The notes below the pieces were generated by a model. That model made no database searches, had not been told where the DNA came from, and saw nothing but the letters and a program-made list of their open reading frames with translations. Shown here one piece after another: positions 28,386-38,123 of a stretch of DNA of 64,000 bases. Source of the stretch: Lederbergia citrisecunda (GTDB lineage: Bacteria; Bacillota; Bacilli; Bacillales; Bacillaceae_C); NCBI RefSeq assembly GCF_018343695.1, contig NZ_JAGYPJ010000001.1:1747001-1811000 (forward strand), read 5' to 3'. Position numbers and translations under genes: made by a program. The stretch's first letter is position 1; each line of letters opens with the position of its first letter.

Positions 28386-30575
28386 TTAATTCATGATCCG
28401 TCTTACTGCATATATATCCGGAATTTGTTTGATTTTATCTACAACCTTATGAAGATGGCCGATATTTTGTATGGAAATTGACATCAGTATTGTTGCCATT
28501 TTATTGCGATCGGTTCTTCCCGTTACTGCTGTAATATTTGTTTTTGTTCCACTTACTGTTTGTAGAACTTCATTTAATATGCCACTGCGATCAAATCCTG
28601 AGATTTCAATATCAACATTATACTCTTTTCGATTTGTACAATCGTTCTCCCACTCTACAGGAATTAATCTAGTTTCCATTTCATTTGTATCTATATTTGG
28701 ACAGTCGGCTCGATGAACAGATACACCTCGACCTTTCGTAACAAAACCGATAATCTCATCTCCAGGAACTGGATTACAGCATCTCGATAAGCGGATTAGC
28801 AAATTGTCGGCACCTGTCACTTTTACACCGGCGTCATGACGTTTTGGAGCGGGATTAGTTTTAACTTCAGCCAAAATTTCTTTCTCAGCTTCTTCTTGGT
28901 CTCTTAATTTTCTTAATTTTTCTGTAAGACGGTTAGCGACTTGTAATGCTGAGATCCCATTATATCCAACACTTGCAAACATATCATCTTCATTACCAAA
29001 GTTGAATTTATCTGCAACTTTTTTTAGATTTTCAGCAGTCATGACCTTTTTAAGATCAAAATCCATTTCCCTAATTTCTTTTTCAACAAGTTCTCTACCT
29101 TTAAGTATATTTTCCTCTTTACGTTGTCTTTTGAAAAATTGTCGAATCTTATTTTTTGCTTGTGAAGTTTGTACAAGCTTTAACCAATCCTGACTTGGTC
29201 CATATGAATGCTTAGAAGTAAGAATTTCAATAATATCCCCAGTTTTTAATTTATAGTCTAAAGTAACGATTTTACCATTCACTTTAGCGCCTATCGTCTT
29301 ATTCCCTATTTCTGAGTGAATCCGATAAGCAAAATCAATCGGAACGGATCCAGCAGCAAGTTCAATAACATCACCTTTAGGAGTAAAAACAAACACCATA
29401 TCAGAAAAGAGATCGATTTTTAATGATTCCATAAATTCTTCTGCATTCTCGGATTCGTTTTGGAACTCGAGGATTTCTCTAAACCAAGAAAGCTTTTTCT
29501 CAAAAGACGCTTGAAGAATCATTTTTTTGCCTTCTTTATATGCCCAGTGGGCAGCTACCCCAAATTCAGAAATGCGGTGCATTTCTATTGTTCTGATTTG
29601 CACTTCTAAAGGATCTCCTTTTGGCCCTATAACAGTCGTGTGGAGAGATTGATACATATTCACTTTTGGCATTGCAATATAGTCTTTAAATCGGCCAGGC
29701 ATCGGTTTCCAACATGTATGGATGATTCCTAGAACGGCATAACAATCTTTTATACTATTAACAATGATCCTAACTGCAAGCAGATCGTATATTTCGTTAA
29801 ACTGCTTATGCTGCAGGACCATTTTGCGATATATTGAGTAGATGTGCTTTGGCCTTCCATAGACTTCAGCTTTAATTTCCATCTCCTCTAGGCGGTCATT
29901 AACCTCGGACATGACATCTTCAAGATATTGCTCCCGTTCTTCCCTTTTTCTTTTCATAAGATTTACAATACGATAATATTGCTGTGGATTTAAATACCGG
30001 AGAGCAGTATCTTCAAGCTCCCATTTGATTTTAGATATCCCGAGACGGTGCGCTAATGGAGCAAAAATTTCTAATGTTTCATTTGCTATTCTTCTTTGCT
30101 TTTCAGGAGGTAAATGTTTAAGAGTGCGCATATTATGAAGTCTATCTGCCAATTTTATCAAGATAACCCTAATATCTTGCGCCATGGCGATAAACATTTT
30201 CCGGTGATTTTCCGCTTGTTGTTCCTCATGCGATTTGTATTTAATTTTCCCTAACTTCGTGACACCATCGACAAGCATTGCTACTTCACTGCCAAATTCC
30301 GCCTGAATTTCAGCAATAGTAACCGACGTATCTTCCACTACATCATGAAGAAAACCACCCATCAATGTTGCAGGATCCATCTCTAAATCAGCAAGGATCC
30401 CTGCGACTTGTATCGGATGAATAATATAGGGCTCTCCTGATTTACGAAATTGATCTTTATGAGCAGAACTTGCAAACTCGTACGCTTTTTGTACTAATGC
30501 AACATTTTCATCATTTAAGTATTTTTTTGTACGAATTATCACTTCTTCCGCTAATATTTTTTCAGATTTAGCCAT
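28386..30575 (-). CDS. relA: Bifunctional (p)ppGpp synthetase/hydrolase RelA
   Basis: This 729-residue long RSH protein has an N-terminal HD hydrolase domain with an intact HDVVEDT motif (about 75-81), then the synthetase domain (about 240-350, with RIIVNSIKDCYAVLG), TGS (about 395-455), helical and zinc-finger-like regions, and a C-terminal ACT domain. It senses uncharged tRNA on the ribosome and makes or degrades ppGpp. The start at 30575 (MAKSEKI) fits AAAGGTG; a GTG three codons earlier is within that site. Confidence 0.97.
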   Translation of the reverse strand: MAKSEKILAEEVIIRTKKYLNDENVALVQKAYEFASSAHKDQFRKSGEPYIIHPIQVAGILADLEMDPATLMGGFLHDVVEDTSVTIAEIQAEFGSEVAMLVDGVTKLGKIKYKSHEEQQAENHRKMFIAMAQDIRVILIKLADRLHNMRTLKHLPPEKQRRIANETLEIFAPLAHRLGISKIKWELEDTALRYLNPQQYYRIVNLMKRKREEREQYLEDVMSEVNDRLEEMEIKAEVYGRPKHIYSIYRKMVLQHKQFNEIYDLLAVRIIVNSIKDCYAVLGIIHTCWKPMPGRFKDYIAMPKVNMYQSLHTTVIGPKGDPLEVQIRTIEMHRISEFGVAAHWAYKEGKKMILQASFEKKLSWFREILEFQNESENAEEFMESLKIDLFSDMVFVFTPKGDVIELAAGSVPIDFAYRIHSEIGNKTIGAKVNGKIVTLDYKLKTGDIIEILTSKHSYGPSQDWLKLVQTSQAKNKIRQFFKRQRKEENILKGRELVEKEIREMDFDLKKVMTAENLKKVADKFNFGNEDDMFASVGYNGISALQVANRLTEKLRKLRDQEEAEKEILAEVKTNPAPKRHDAGVKVTGADNLLIRLSRCCNPVPGDEIIGFVTKGRGVSVHRADCPNIDTNEMETRLIPVEWENDCTNRKEYNVDIEISGFDRSGILNEVLQTVSGTKTNITAVTGRTDRNKMATILMSISIQNIGHLHKVVDKIKQIPDIYAVRRIMN

Positions 30576-30683
30576 GAGGATCACCTTTTTATGAAAAATA
30601 AGTATTATATATAATTATTGAATATGATATCTATTATCGAGAAAAGAGTCACACTTGTAAAGGTTTTGACAATATTTTTTATT

Positions 30684-30840
30684 GGAAAAGCGTAAGCGCC
30701 TTGCTTATCGACGTATAAACTTCAGGTCCTTTGACTGAGATAAAGGAAACACGATGAGCCTTAAAGGCGAATCGATGTTGACTTATCGTAGGGAAAAGGA
30801 CAAGAAGTTTACTAGTCGATAGGCGCCTGGAGCTAGACAT
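30684..30840. repeat. Family-1 dispersed repeat, intact copy
   Basis: About 155 bases, beginning GAAAAGCGTAAGCGCCTTGC and ending GGAGCTAGACAT. Internal blocks are TTATCGACGTATAAACTTC, CTGAGATAAAGGAAACACGA and GATGTTGACTTATCGTAGGG. Outer arms are inverted (GCGCC near the left, GGCGC near the right; ATCGAC against GTCGAT). The copy at 30964 is nearly identical over its whole length. Confidence 0.85.
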
Positions 30841-30963
30841 GGAAAAGCGAAAGGCGCCTGCTAATCGTCGACAAGCAAATGTTCTAATACGCAAAAGTCG
30901 ATCTTTGAATTTTAGCGTATCAGGTTATTTGACCTCGAGCCGATGGCGCCTAGAGCTAGACAA
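30841..30963. repeat. Family-2 repeat between two family-1 copies
   Basis: This block begins AGCGAAAGGCGCCTGCTAAT, contains GTTCTAATACGCAAAAGTCG and TATCAGGTTATTTGACC, and ends GGCGCCTAGAGCTAGACA. Related sequence occurs at about 60840-60930 (GTTCTAAGGCAAAAAAGTAC, CTCAGGTTACTGGACTG). It shares its end motif with family 1. Confidence 0.6.
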
Positions 30964-31119
30964 GGAAAAGCGTTAGCGCCTTGCTTATCGACGTATAAAC
31001 TTCATGGCCTTTGACTGAGATAAAGGAAACACGATGAGCCTTAAAGGCGAATCGATGTTGACTTATCGTAGGAACAAGGACAAGAAGATTCCTAGTCGAT
31101 ATGCGCTGGAGCTAGACAT
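30964..31119. repeat. Family-1 dispersed repeat, second near-identical copy
   Basis: It matches the copy at 30684 apart from a few bases (for example TTCATGGCC for TTCAGGTCC) and is in the same orientation. The two near-identical copies with a different element between them suggest recent duplication or gene conversion. Confidence 0.85.
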
Positions 31120-31152
31120 AGTATGAGATAAATTGACAAAATAAAACAAATA

Positions 31153-31203
31153 GCAAAGCTGCCCTCGACAAACCGTTTAATTACAGGTTTTGGGACAGCC
31201 TTA
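31153..31203 (-). terminator. Probable terminator after apt
   Basis: On the minus strand AAGGCTGTCCCAAAACC can pair with GGTTTGTCGAGGGCAGCTTT with small bulges, followed by TTTGCTATTTG. It is an imperfect stem 45 bases past the apt stop. Confidence 0.55.
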
Positions 31204-31247
31204 CTATATTGAGCATACATTATTGTAAATTTCGCGTAATGAAAAAA

Positions 31248-31760
31248 TTAGAAAGTCATTAGTGATAAAATGTCATAGCCTTCTAAATTTTCTCTTCCAT
31301 TTAGGTAAGATAATTCAATAAGAAATGCAATTCCTGCAACAACACCGCCAAGTTTTTCAACTAGCTCTATTGTAGCTTGAATTGTTCCACCGGTCGCTAA
31401 TAAATCATCTGTGATCAACACTCTCTGTCCAGGTTTGATTGCATCCTTATGTATAGTAAGGGCATCTTTCCCATATTCCTTCCCATATACCGCTTTTATT
31501 GTTTCTCGCGGTAGCTTCCCTTCTTTTCGTACAGGTGCAAACCCAAGGCCTAATGCATACGCCACCGGACATCCAATAATAAATCCTCTAGCTTCAGGAC
31601 CGACAACAAGATCGATTTTCTTTTCCTTTGCATATTCTACGATTTGGTCAGTAGCATAATGATATGCCTCACCGTGGTCCATCAAAGTCGTTATATCCTT
31701 AAAAATGATCCCTTCCTTCGGCCAGTCAGGAACGATTGTAATAAATTGTTTTAAATCCAT
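31248..31760 (-). CDS. apt: Adenine phosphoribosyltransferase
   Basis: Apt (170 residues) converts adenine and PRPP to AMP. The PRPP-binding motif [13 protein letters not shown] is at about 119-131, with [14 protein letters not shown] upstream. The ATG lies inside the recJ 3' end (10-base overlap), and its ribosome binding site GAGGAGG is within recJ, so translation is coupled. relA lies downstream beyond the repeats, as in B. subtilis. Confidence 0.97.
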   Translation of the reverse strand: MDLKQFITIVPDWPKEGIIFKDITTLMDHGEAYHYATDQIVEYAKEKKIDLVVGPEARGFIIGCPVAYALGLGFAPVRKEGKLPRETIKAVYGKEYGKDALTIHKDAIKPGQRVLITDDLLATGGTIQATIELVEKLGGVVAGIAFLIELSYLNGRENLEGYDILSLMTF

Positions 31761-34096
31761 GCGCTTGCTTCCTCCTCATTTGACACTGTATGTGCCACCC
31801 TTTCATCGAACCACGATTTTAATTCTTCATTCGATGAAAACAATAGTAATTTTTCCACCATTATTTGTTCTTGTTTTTGTCGGTATATTGGTGAATCTGA
31901 TAAATCTTTTTTCTGCTTTTCTGGATTGATATGAATTAATCCATCCTCTATTGTAACAAAATTTAATTCAAAAAACACTTGTGACATAAACTTAACTGTT
32001 TCTATTGACCAACCACGATGATTTGCTAGACCTTGTCCAAATTTGTTTACATCGAACGTTTGGCGTTTTAAAAGAAATGCGTAATACCATTTAAAATGAT
32101 CTCTTGTTGGTAAAATAGAAAAAAATTGTGATTCTTCATGATAAAAATGCGCATAAATACGATCCGGTGACTTCCCTCGAATGAGGCAATCTAATATGTC
32201 TAATTCTTGAGGCAAATCAAACAATATAATTTGTCTCCCATTAATATCTAATTTGCTAGCATCCTCTTTATTTCTAACCACTAAAATATTGTGGCTGTCG
32301 TTAAAGTTATTCATATTTTTCTCAGAAAAAATAATGAACAGCTTCATAGGGTCAGCTATATCTAATTGCTTATTGCCACGAATATCAAACAACTGCCATT
32401 CATGAATGGCTAAATCTTTCATCATAATTTGTGGCTTTCTCATATTATTCCATTCATTAATGGAAAGTTCTCCAATAACGGATACCTTTGCATCCGGTGA
32501 AATGTCATCTGCTAAATGGCCAATATTAAATCCAACTCCATCAAGCTTATTTCCATCCTTTTCTAAAGTAACTTTTAAATGGTTCTTATTTGCACCAATT
32601 TTTCTTACATCGTTAGCAACAATACTTTGGATTATTACTTTTGGCTTTGGATTTCCCATTCCGTATGGAGCGAGTAAGTCTAATTGGGCGATTGCTTCAA
32701 TATTAATTTCATCTATGTCTAATGATGCATCCAATTCAGTAACAGGGATAAAATCTTCTGCTGATAGCTGATTTCCACAAGCTTCATTTAATTTTTGACG
32801 TAAAAGATCAACATCCTCAATATTTAATGTCATACCAGCAGCCATAGGATGTCCTCCAAAGTGAGGAAGTAAGTGGGACATGGCAGACAAATTTTTATAT
32901 AGGTCAAATCCAAGAATACTGCGAGCAGAGCCTTTTGCTAACCCAGTATTGTTATCATAGCTTAAAACGATGACTGGTCTATAAAAGCGATCTACTAGTC
33001 TAGAAGCAACTATTCCAATTACACCTGCGCTCCATCCTTCTTTTCCAATAACAATAACGTTATTTTCATTAGGATGAAAATCTCTTTCAACCATCGCAAC
33101 TGCTTCATTCGTTATTTCGGTAACATATTGTTGCCGGTCTTTGTTCATGAGATCTATTTCTTCAGCAAGTTGCTCGGCCATGTCAATATCTGTAGTCCTT
33201 AATAATTCCACCGCTGGAGCAGCATGATTCATTCGCCCCGCGGCATTTAATCTTGGTCCAATTGCAAATCCAACTGTCTCTTCATTAATTTCCGATAATT
33301 TTGTTCCAGATATCTTACACAATGCTTGAAGACCAAGACGAGTAGTATGGGTCAATTTTTCCAATCCAGACTTCACTAGAAGACGATTTTCTCCATGCAA
33401 TGGCACAAGATCAGCGATTGTTCCCATGGCAACAAGATCAAGCAATTCTTCAGGAAGTTCACCATAAATAGCGTGAGCAAGCTTAAACGCAACTCCAACA
33501 CCAGCAAGTTCTGAAAATGGATAATTAGAATGAGGAAGTTTGGGATGGATAATGGAAAATGCTTCAGGAAGTATATTTCCAGGTTCATGGTGATCCGTGA
33601 TGATCACATCCATACCAAGATCATTTGCAAGCTTTATTTCGTTTACAGCGGAAATCCCGGTATCCACAGTAATGATTAGTTTTATACCACGATCCCATGC
33701 CTCCCTGAAGGCATTTTCATTAGGCCCATATCCTTCAGTAAAACGATTAGGTATGTAATATGAAACATTGGCATTCATTTTTGTAAGAATATCCATCATA
33801 ACTGAAGTACTAGTAACGCCATCAGCATCGTAATCACCGAAAATCAATATCGGCTCATTTGTTTCAATAGCATACTTAATTCGATTAACACTTTTCTCCA
33901 TATCTTCGAATAAAAAAGGATTATGAAATTCGACATTATCTGTATATAAAAAACTTTTTGCCTTGTTAACGTCATTTAACCCACGATTTATAAGCAACGA
34001 AGCTAAAAGTGGGGCGATATTTAATTGCTCTGCAAGCTCTTTAGCGATTTGATCATTCTTATCTTGAACAATCCATCTCGTTTTAGGATATAACAT
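31751..34096 (-). CDS. recJ: Single-stranded-DNA-specific exonuclease RecJ
   Basis: RecJ (781 residues) degrades single-stranded DNA 5'-3' in recombination and mismatch repair. The DHH motifs are intact: [12 protein letters not shown] (about 80-91) and [10 protein letters not shown] (about 155-164). A DHHA1 domain with [10 protein letters not shown] (about 400) is followed by an OB fold and a Firmicute-type C-terminal extension. The CDF-family gene lies 32 bases upstream. Confidence 0.97.
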   Translation of the reverse strand: MLYPKTRWIVQDKNDQIAKELAEQLNIAPLLASLLINRGLNDVNKAKSFLYTDNVEFHNPFLFEDMEKSVNRIKYAIETNEPILIFGDYDADGVTSTSVMMDILTKMNANVSYYIPNRFTEGYGPNENAFREAWDRGIKLIITVDTGISAVNEIKLANDLGMDVIITDHHEPGNILPEAFSIIHPKLPHSNYPFSELAGVGVAFKLAHAIYGELPEELLDLVAMGTIADLVPLHGENRLLVKSGLEKLTHTTRLGLQALCKISGTKLSEINEETVGFAIGPRLNAAGRMNHAAPAVELLRTTDIDMAEQLAEEIDLMNKDRQQYVTEITNEAVAMVERDFHPNENNVIVIGKEGWSAGVIGIVASRLVDRFYRPVIVLSYDNNTGLAKGSARSILGFDLYKNLSAMSHLLPHFGGHPMAAGMTLNIEDVDLLRQKLNEACGNQLSAEDFIPVTELDASLDIDEINIEAIAQLDLLAPYGMGNPKPKVIIQSIVANDVRKIGANKNHLKVTLEKDGNKLDGVGFNIGHLADDISPDAKVSVIGELSINEWNNMRKPQIMMKDLAIHEWQLFDIRGNKQLDIADPMKLFIIFSEKNMNNFNDSHNILVVRNKEDASKLDINGRQIILFDLPQELDILDCLIRGKSPDRIYAHFYHEESQFFSILPTRDHFKWYYAFLLKRQTFDVNKFGQGLANHRGWSIETVKFMSQVFFELNFVTIEDGLIHINPEKQKKDLSDSPIYRQKQEQIMVEKLLLFSSNEELKSWFDERVAHTVSNEEEASAWI

Positions 34097-34128
34097 TGGT
34101 ACACCTCTCTAACTAACATAACTTAAAG

Positions 34129-35043
34129 TTAAAAACTTTCATTCCTTCTTTCATCCGGATGATCAGGATTAATATGAACAAAAACATCATGGACGTTTGG
34201 ATGCTCCATAAGTTTGGATTTTACCTTTTTACCAATTTCATGTCCTTCCTTCACCGTTATGTTAGGATCAACTGATATTTTTAAGTCTATGATAACATAA
34301 TATCCGTGTTCTCTCGCATGAAGTTCACCAATTTCTCTTACTTCATGTACAGATGCCACCAACTCCCTAAAGTCAGTCGTATCTTCTTCGTGAAGAACAT
34401 GATCCAAAGTATTATGAATCGAATCTGATCCAAGTTTCCAAGCCATCTTTAATACAAGGATGGAAACAATCACACCCGCTATTGGATCACCAAACTCTAG
34501 CCAGTGAACATCGATTTTTTTCCCAATAATGGACGCCCCAATTCCTATTAAAGCGGCGATTGAAGAATATACATCTGACCTATGTTCGTATGCATTAACA
34601 ATTAACGCAGCACTGTTTAATTTTTTCCCTAAACGATATTTATATTGAAAGAGTGCCTCTTTCACAACTATAGAAAAAATAACGGCATATATAGCAATAC
34701 CACCTGGTACTTCGATTTTTGTAAATAAAGCAGTAATGGACGATTTTCCAATTTGCAACCCTGCCAAGAAAAGGATGACAGCAACGATAATTGCAGCAAT
34801 GGATTCAGCTTTTCCATGCCCGTAAGGATGATCTTCATCTGGTGGCCTTTTTGCAGCACGAAGTCCTATATAAACCGCTAGCGATCCTGCTATATCAGAT
34901 GCAGAATGGACAGCGTCCGCGATTAGTGCCTTACTATTAGCTTTCAAACCGATGAATCCTTTTACGATCGTTAAAATAATATTAACAATGATCCCTAACC
35001 ATGCTGCAAATTCCGCTTGTTTAAAACGATCATCCTGCTTCAT
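34129..35043 (-). CDS. Cation diffusion facilitator family transporter
   Basis: This is a 304-residue CDF protein with six membrane helices (about 10-205) and a cytoplasmic C-terminal domain (about 210-290). Metal-site residues lie in ADAVHSASDIAG (helix 2) and AYEHRSDVYSS (helix 5), the latter having His where zinc-type members also have His/Asp. It exports divalent cations by proton antiport, but the metal cannot be named from sequence. The start at 35043 (MKQDDRF) has AAAGGAG six bases upstream. It is probably cotranscribed with recJ. Confidence 0.9.
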   Translation of the reverse strand: MKQDDRFKQAEFAAWLGIIVNIILTIVKGFIGLKANSKALIADAVHSASDIAGSLAVYIGLRAAKRPPDEDHPYGHGKAESIAAIIVAVILFLAGLQIGKSSITALFTKIEVPGGIAIYAVIFSIVVKEALFQYKYRLGKKLNSAALIVNAYEHRSDVYSSIAALIGIGASIIGKKIDVHWLEFGDPIAGVIVSILVLKMAWKLGSDSIHNTLDHVLHEEDTTDFRELVASVHEVREIGELHAREHGYYVIIDLKISVDPNITVKEGHEIGKKVKSKLMEHPNVHDVFVHINPDHPDERRNESF

Positions 35044-35100
35044 TGTTGTACTCCTTTTTTCCATATATCTTTGCATAAATTAGTATTCGACTTTACCGGC

Positions 35101-35128
35101 AAAAAAAACCGCAGAATGTTCTGCGGTT
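35101..35128 (-). terminator. Terminator downstream of secDF
   Basis: AACCGCAGAA / TTCTGCGGTT with a two-base loop is followed on the minus strand by TTTTTTT. It lies on the far side of the family-1 repeat from secDF. Confidence 0.85.
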
Positions 35129-35140
35129 TGGTTATTTCTT

Positions 35141-35294
35141 TGTCCAGCTCCAGCGCCTATCGACTAGCAAACTTCCTGTCCTTTTCCCTACGATAAGTCA
35201 ACATCAATTCGCCCTGTAGGCTTATTGTGTTTCCTTTATCTCATTCAAAGGCCTAGAAGTTTGTACGTCGATAAACGAGGCGCTTGCGCTTTTC
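35141..35294. repeat. Family-1 dispersed repeat, reversed orientation
   Basis: It reads GTCCAGCTCCAGCGCCTATC ... ACGATAAGTCAACATC ... GTACGTCGATAAACGAGGCG, ending CGCTTGCGCTTTTC: the reverse complement of the other copies. It abuts the secDF stop codon within two bases, so the transcript includes it. Confidence 0.85.
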
Positions 35295-35295
35295 T

Positions 35296-37563
35296 TTATA
35301 CTTGTGGCTCATCGGACCATTTCTTTTTCTCTTTCACAGTGTTGATCGGTCCCTTTTTCCTAAGCTCTTTCACTTTTAAATCGTACCACCACTGCGCGGA
35401 AATGAAGATGGAAGAATACGTTCCGGCTAGAAGCCCCACTAATAATGCAATTGCAAAATTTCGAATCGATTCACTTCCTAGTATTAGCAATGCAACTACA
35501 GTAATGATGACTGTCAATACAGTGTTGATAGAACGGGTTAATGTTTGACGTAAGCCCTTATTTACAACGTCAGCAATATCTTGTTCCGTTTTTAAACGTT
35601 TTTTGGCCGTCATGTTTTCTCGAATCCGGTCAAAGGTAACGATTGTATCGTTTATGGAATAACCAACAATGGTTAATACTGCAGCGATAAAGGTCAAGTC
35701 TACTTCTAGCCTTGTTAAACTAAAGAAAGCGAGGATAAAAAATGCATCATGTAATAGACCAAGTACAGAAGTTAGTCCCATAGCATATTCAAATCGGAAA
35801 GACACGTAAATAATAATTCCGATTGCTGCAAATAACAAAGCATACAAAGCATTTTTCACTAGTTCTTTCCCAACCGTTGAAGACACGGTGCTTACGTTAG
35901 GTTCTGAACCATATTTATCGGTAAAATGTGTTTTCAATTTAGCAATTTCTGTCTTGTTGAAAACACCTTTATAACGTGCAATACCAATTTCATTATTAGC
36001 TCCAGCTAGTACGATATCATCTGTTGGGAACCCTATTTCAGTGAGTTCAGATTTTACCTCTTCCGACGTTAAAGTCTTTCCAGCATTAATATCTACTCTT
36101 GTTCCAGCTGAAAAATCTATTCCTAAATTCAATCTAAAAATTCCTAATATGATTGCTCCACTCAATATTAAAATTGTAGAGAATACATAGAATTTTTTTC
36201 GATGTTTTACAAAATCAAACTTATCAAAACGTGTCGGAAGATCATGAGTTGTCATGTTGTCCGATAGGGCAAAAATACTAGAACGTTTTACCCCAAACCA
36301 ACCTGGCTTATCTTTAAGGAAACGGCTGTTCACCCATAAACCAAGTAAAAGTCTAGAACCATATACAGCTGTTAAAAAGCTCATTAATATACTAATGATG
36401 AGCATTGTTGCAAACCCTTTGACAGAGCTTGTCCCAAAATAGAATAAAACAACCCCGGCCAGTAGTGTTGTAATGTTTGCATCTAAAATCGCAACAAAGG
36501 ACGATTTATTCCCAGCTTCAAAAGCAGACTTAATCGATCGTCCTACCTTAATTTCTTCCTTAATCCGCTCGTAGGTTAAAATATTAGCATCCACCGCCAT
36601 ACCGACCCCTAAAATTAAGGCGGCAATACCTGGCAAGGTCAATACACCATTCATTAAATCAAAAATTAGCAGAATTAAGTAAATGTAAATGGAAAGAGTA
36701 ATTACTGCTATAACCCCAGGGAAACGATAATAAGCAAGCATGAATAGAAAAATAATCGCAATTCCTAAAATCCCTGCTTCTATTGTTTTATTAAGTGCTT
36801 GTTCACCAAACTGAGCACCAACTGATGTTGAATACACTTCAGTTAACTTAACTGGAAGTGCACCAGCATTTAAAAGATTTGCAAGGTTCTCGGCTTCTTT
36901 TTGTGTAAAATGTCCCTCTATTGAAACTTCTGTTGTATTAAATACTTCATTAACATTTGGTGCCGAAAGCATTTTTGTATTTCCATTGGCTACGGCATCT
37001 TTGTAAGAATCTACGCCTTCTTCAAAATCCAACCAAATAACTAACTGGTTATTTGGAGCCATATCAACAATCTTCTTCGTTACATCTCGAAATTTCTTTC
37101 TATCTTTTATTTCAACTAATACAATAGGTTGATTATTTCTAGAAGAAATGGTTGCTTTTGCCCCGCCCTGCTTTAAATCCGTACCAGAAAGCATAAGATT
37201 GTCATTGACATCTCGAAATGAAAGAGTTGCTGTAGTTCCAAGCGTTTCACGAGCCTGATTTTGGTCTTCGACTCCTGGTAACTGAACCCTTATACGATTA
37301 GTACCTTCTATCTGGATACTTGGTTCACTTACACCAATGACGTTGATACGATTATTTAGAGCTTCCGTTGTATGTACAAGAGTATCTCTATCGATTTTTT
37401 GATTTTTATTAACTGCCGTTACATCATAAAGAACTTCAAAACCACCTTGAAGGTCCAGTCCTAGCTTAATTTTTTTAATAATAGGATTTGTTGTAGTCCC
37501 AATTAAACTTGCCATTAATATAATGATAAGAAAAAAGGCGACAATTCTGCTTCTTTTAACCAT
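35296..37563 (-). CDS. secDF: Fused protein-export subunit SecDF
   Basis: This 755-residue SecD-SecF fusion with about 12 membrane helices uses the proton gradient to aid late steps of Sec export. The SecD half begins LGLDLQGGFEV (about 34-44) with periplasmic P1 domain (about 60-270); the SecF half begins near residue 440 and has LGIDFSAGTRVDI. DD/R-type residues of helix 4 lie in GMAVDANILTYERIKEE. The fusion is as in B. subtilis. The start follows AAGGGGG. Confidence 0.97.
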   Translation of the reverse strand: MVKRSRIVAFFLIIILMASLIGTTTNPIIKKIKLGLDLQGGFEVLYDVTAVNKNQKIDRDTLVHTTEALNNRINVIGVSEPSIQIEGTNRIRVQLPGVEDQNQARETLGTTATLSFRDVNDNLMLSGTDLKQGGAKATISSRNNQPIVLVEIKDRKKFRDVTKKIVDMAPNNQLVIWLDFEEGVDSYKDAVANGNTKMLSAPNVNEVFNTTEVSIEGHFTQKEAENLANLLNAGALPVKLTEVYSTSVGAQFGEQALNKTIEAGILGIAIIFLFMLAYYRFPGVIAVITLSIYIYLILLIFDLMNGVLTLPGIAALILGVGMAVDANILTYERIKEEIKVGRSIKSAFEAGNKSSFVAILDANITTLLAGVVLFYFGTSSVKGFATMLIISILMSFLTAVYGSRLLLGLWVNSRFLKDKPGWFGVKRSSIFALSDNMTTHDLPTRFDKFDFVKHRKKFYVFSTILILSGAIILGIFRLNLGIDFSAGTRVDINAGKTLTSEEVKSELTEIGFPTDDIVLAGANNEIGIARYKGVFNKTEIAKLKTHFTDKYGSEPNVSTVSSTVGKELVKNALYALLFAAIGIIIYVSFRFEYAMGLTSVLGLLHDAFFILAFFSLTRLEVDLTFIAAVLTIVGYSINDTIVTFDRIRENMTAKKRLKTEQDIADVVNKGLRQTLTRSINTVLTVIITVVALLILGSESIRNFAIALLVGLLAGTYSSIFISAQWWYDLKVKELRKKGPINTVKEKKKWSDEPQV

Positions 37564-37687
37564 TAACTATAGTTCCCCCTTGCCAATGTTGAACATTGAA
37601 CGTATGCATTAAGTATTACGTTTTTTCCCAAATGTAAGTTAACCTTTTCTCATTATGAATCAGTTAAAAAGCAGTGTCAATGCATCA

Positions 37688-38002
37688 CTATTTATCTTTC
37701 GGCACTAATAACTCTTGCAATTCCTCACTATCTAATTCCGAAAACCAATCTGGAGATTTAAAAGCTTCGACCGTGGCAAAATTCATAAACTCTCCAACCT
37801 TCATCGATAAAACATCTGAAACTAATTCGTAAATCCTAATCCCCTCTTTAGGTTTTCTCCACTTTTTTTTCGTCAAAAAAGTCCAAATGTCTTCCATTTT
37901 TACTTCACCATATCCTAGTACGGCAAATTCTTCTGCTTTACTAGTAAGTACAGGTGATAACATATGTAAATATGAATCATAAGGATGATGAGAAGAGTCC
38001 AT
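37688..38002 (-). CDS. comN: Post-transcriptional regulator ComN
   Basis: This 104-residue protein of the post-transcriptional regulator family (YrzD/ComN) has the sequence YLHMLSPVLTSKAEEF near the N-terminus and an acidic C-terminal tail. In B. subtilis ComN promotes accumulation of comE mRNA and localises to division sites and poles through DivIVA. GAAAGGCGG precedes the ATG. It diverges from spoVB, the conserved arrangement. Confidence 0.88.
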   Translation of the reverse strand: MDSSHHPYDSYLHMLSPVLTSKAEEFAVLGYGEVKMEDIWTFLTKKKWRKPKEGIRIYELVSDVLSMKVGEFMNFATVEAFKSPDWFSELDSEELQELLVPKDK

Positions 38003-38049
38003 GATTTAACCGCCTTTCAAATATTTTCTAAACGATCTCTGACAACTTG

Positions 38050-38079
38050 TCATGCTTTGTCCACATCCCTGCATATACT
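38050..38079 (+). promoter_or_regulatory. Possible sigma-E promoter of spoVB
   Basis: TCATGCT (38050-38056), 15 bases and CATATACT (38072-38079) resemble the sigma-E pattern (-10 CATACAnT). spoVB is sigma-E-controlled in B. subtilis. The match is partial. Confidence 0.4.
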
Positions 38080-38123
38080 TCATTGTAATCGATTGATAGT
38101 GATTTGAGAAGGCAGGGACAAAA

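Noticed and set aside
30679-30894. 71-codon minus-strand frame after relA
   Set aside because: Arises from the family-1 and family-2 repeats; no ribosome binding site.
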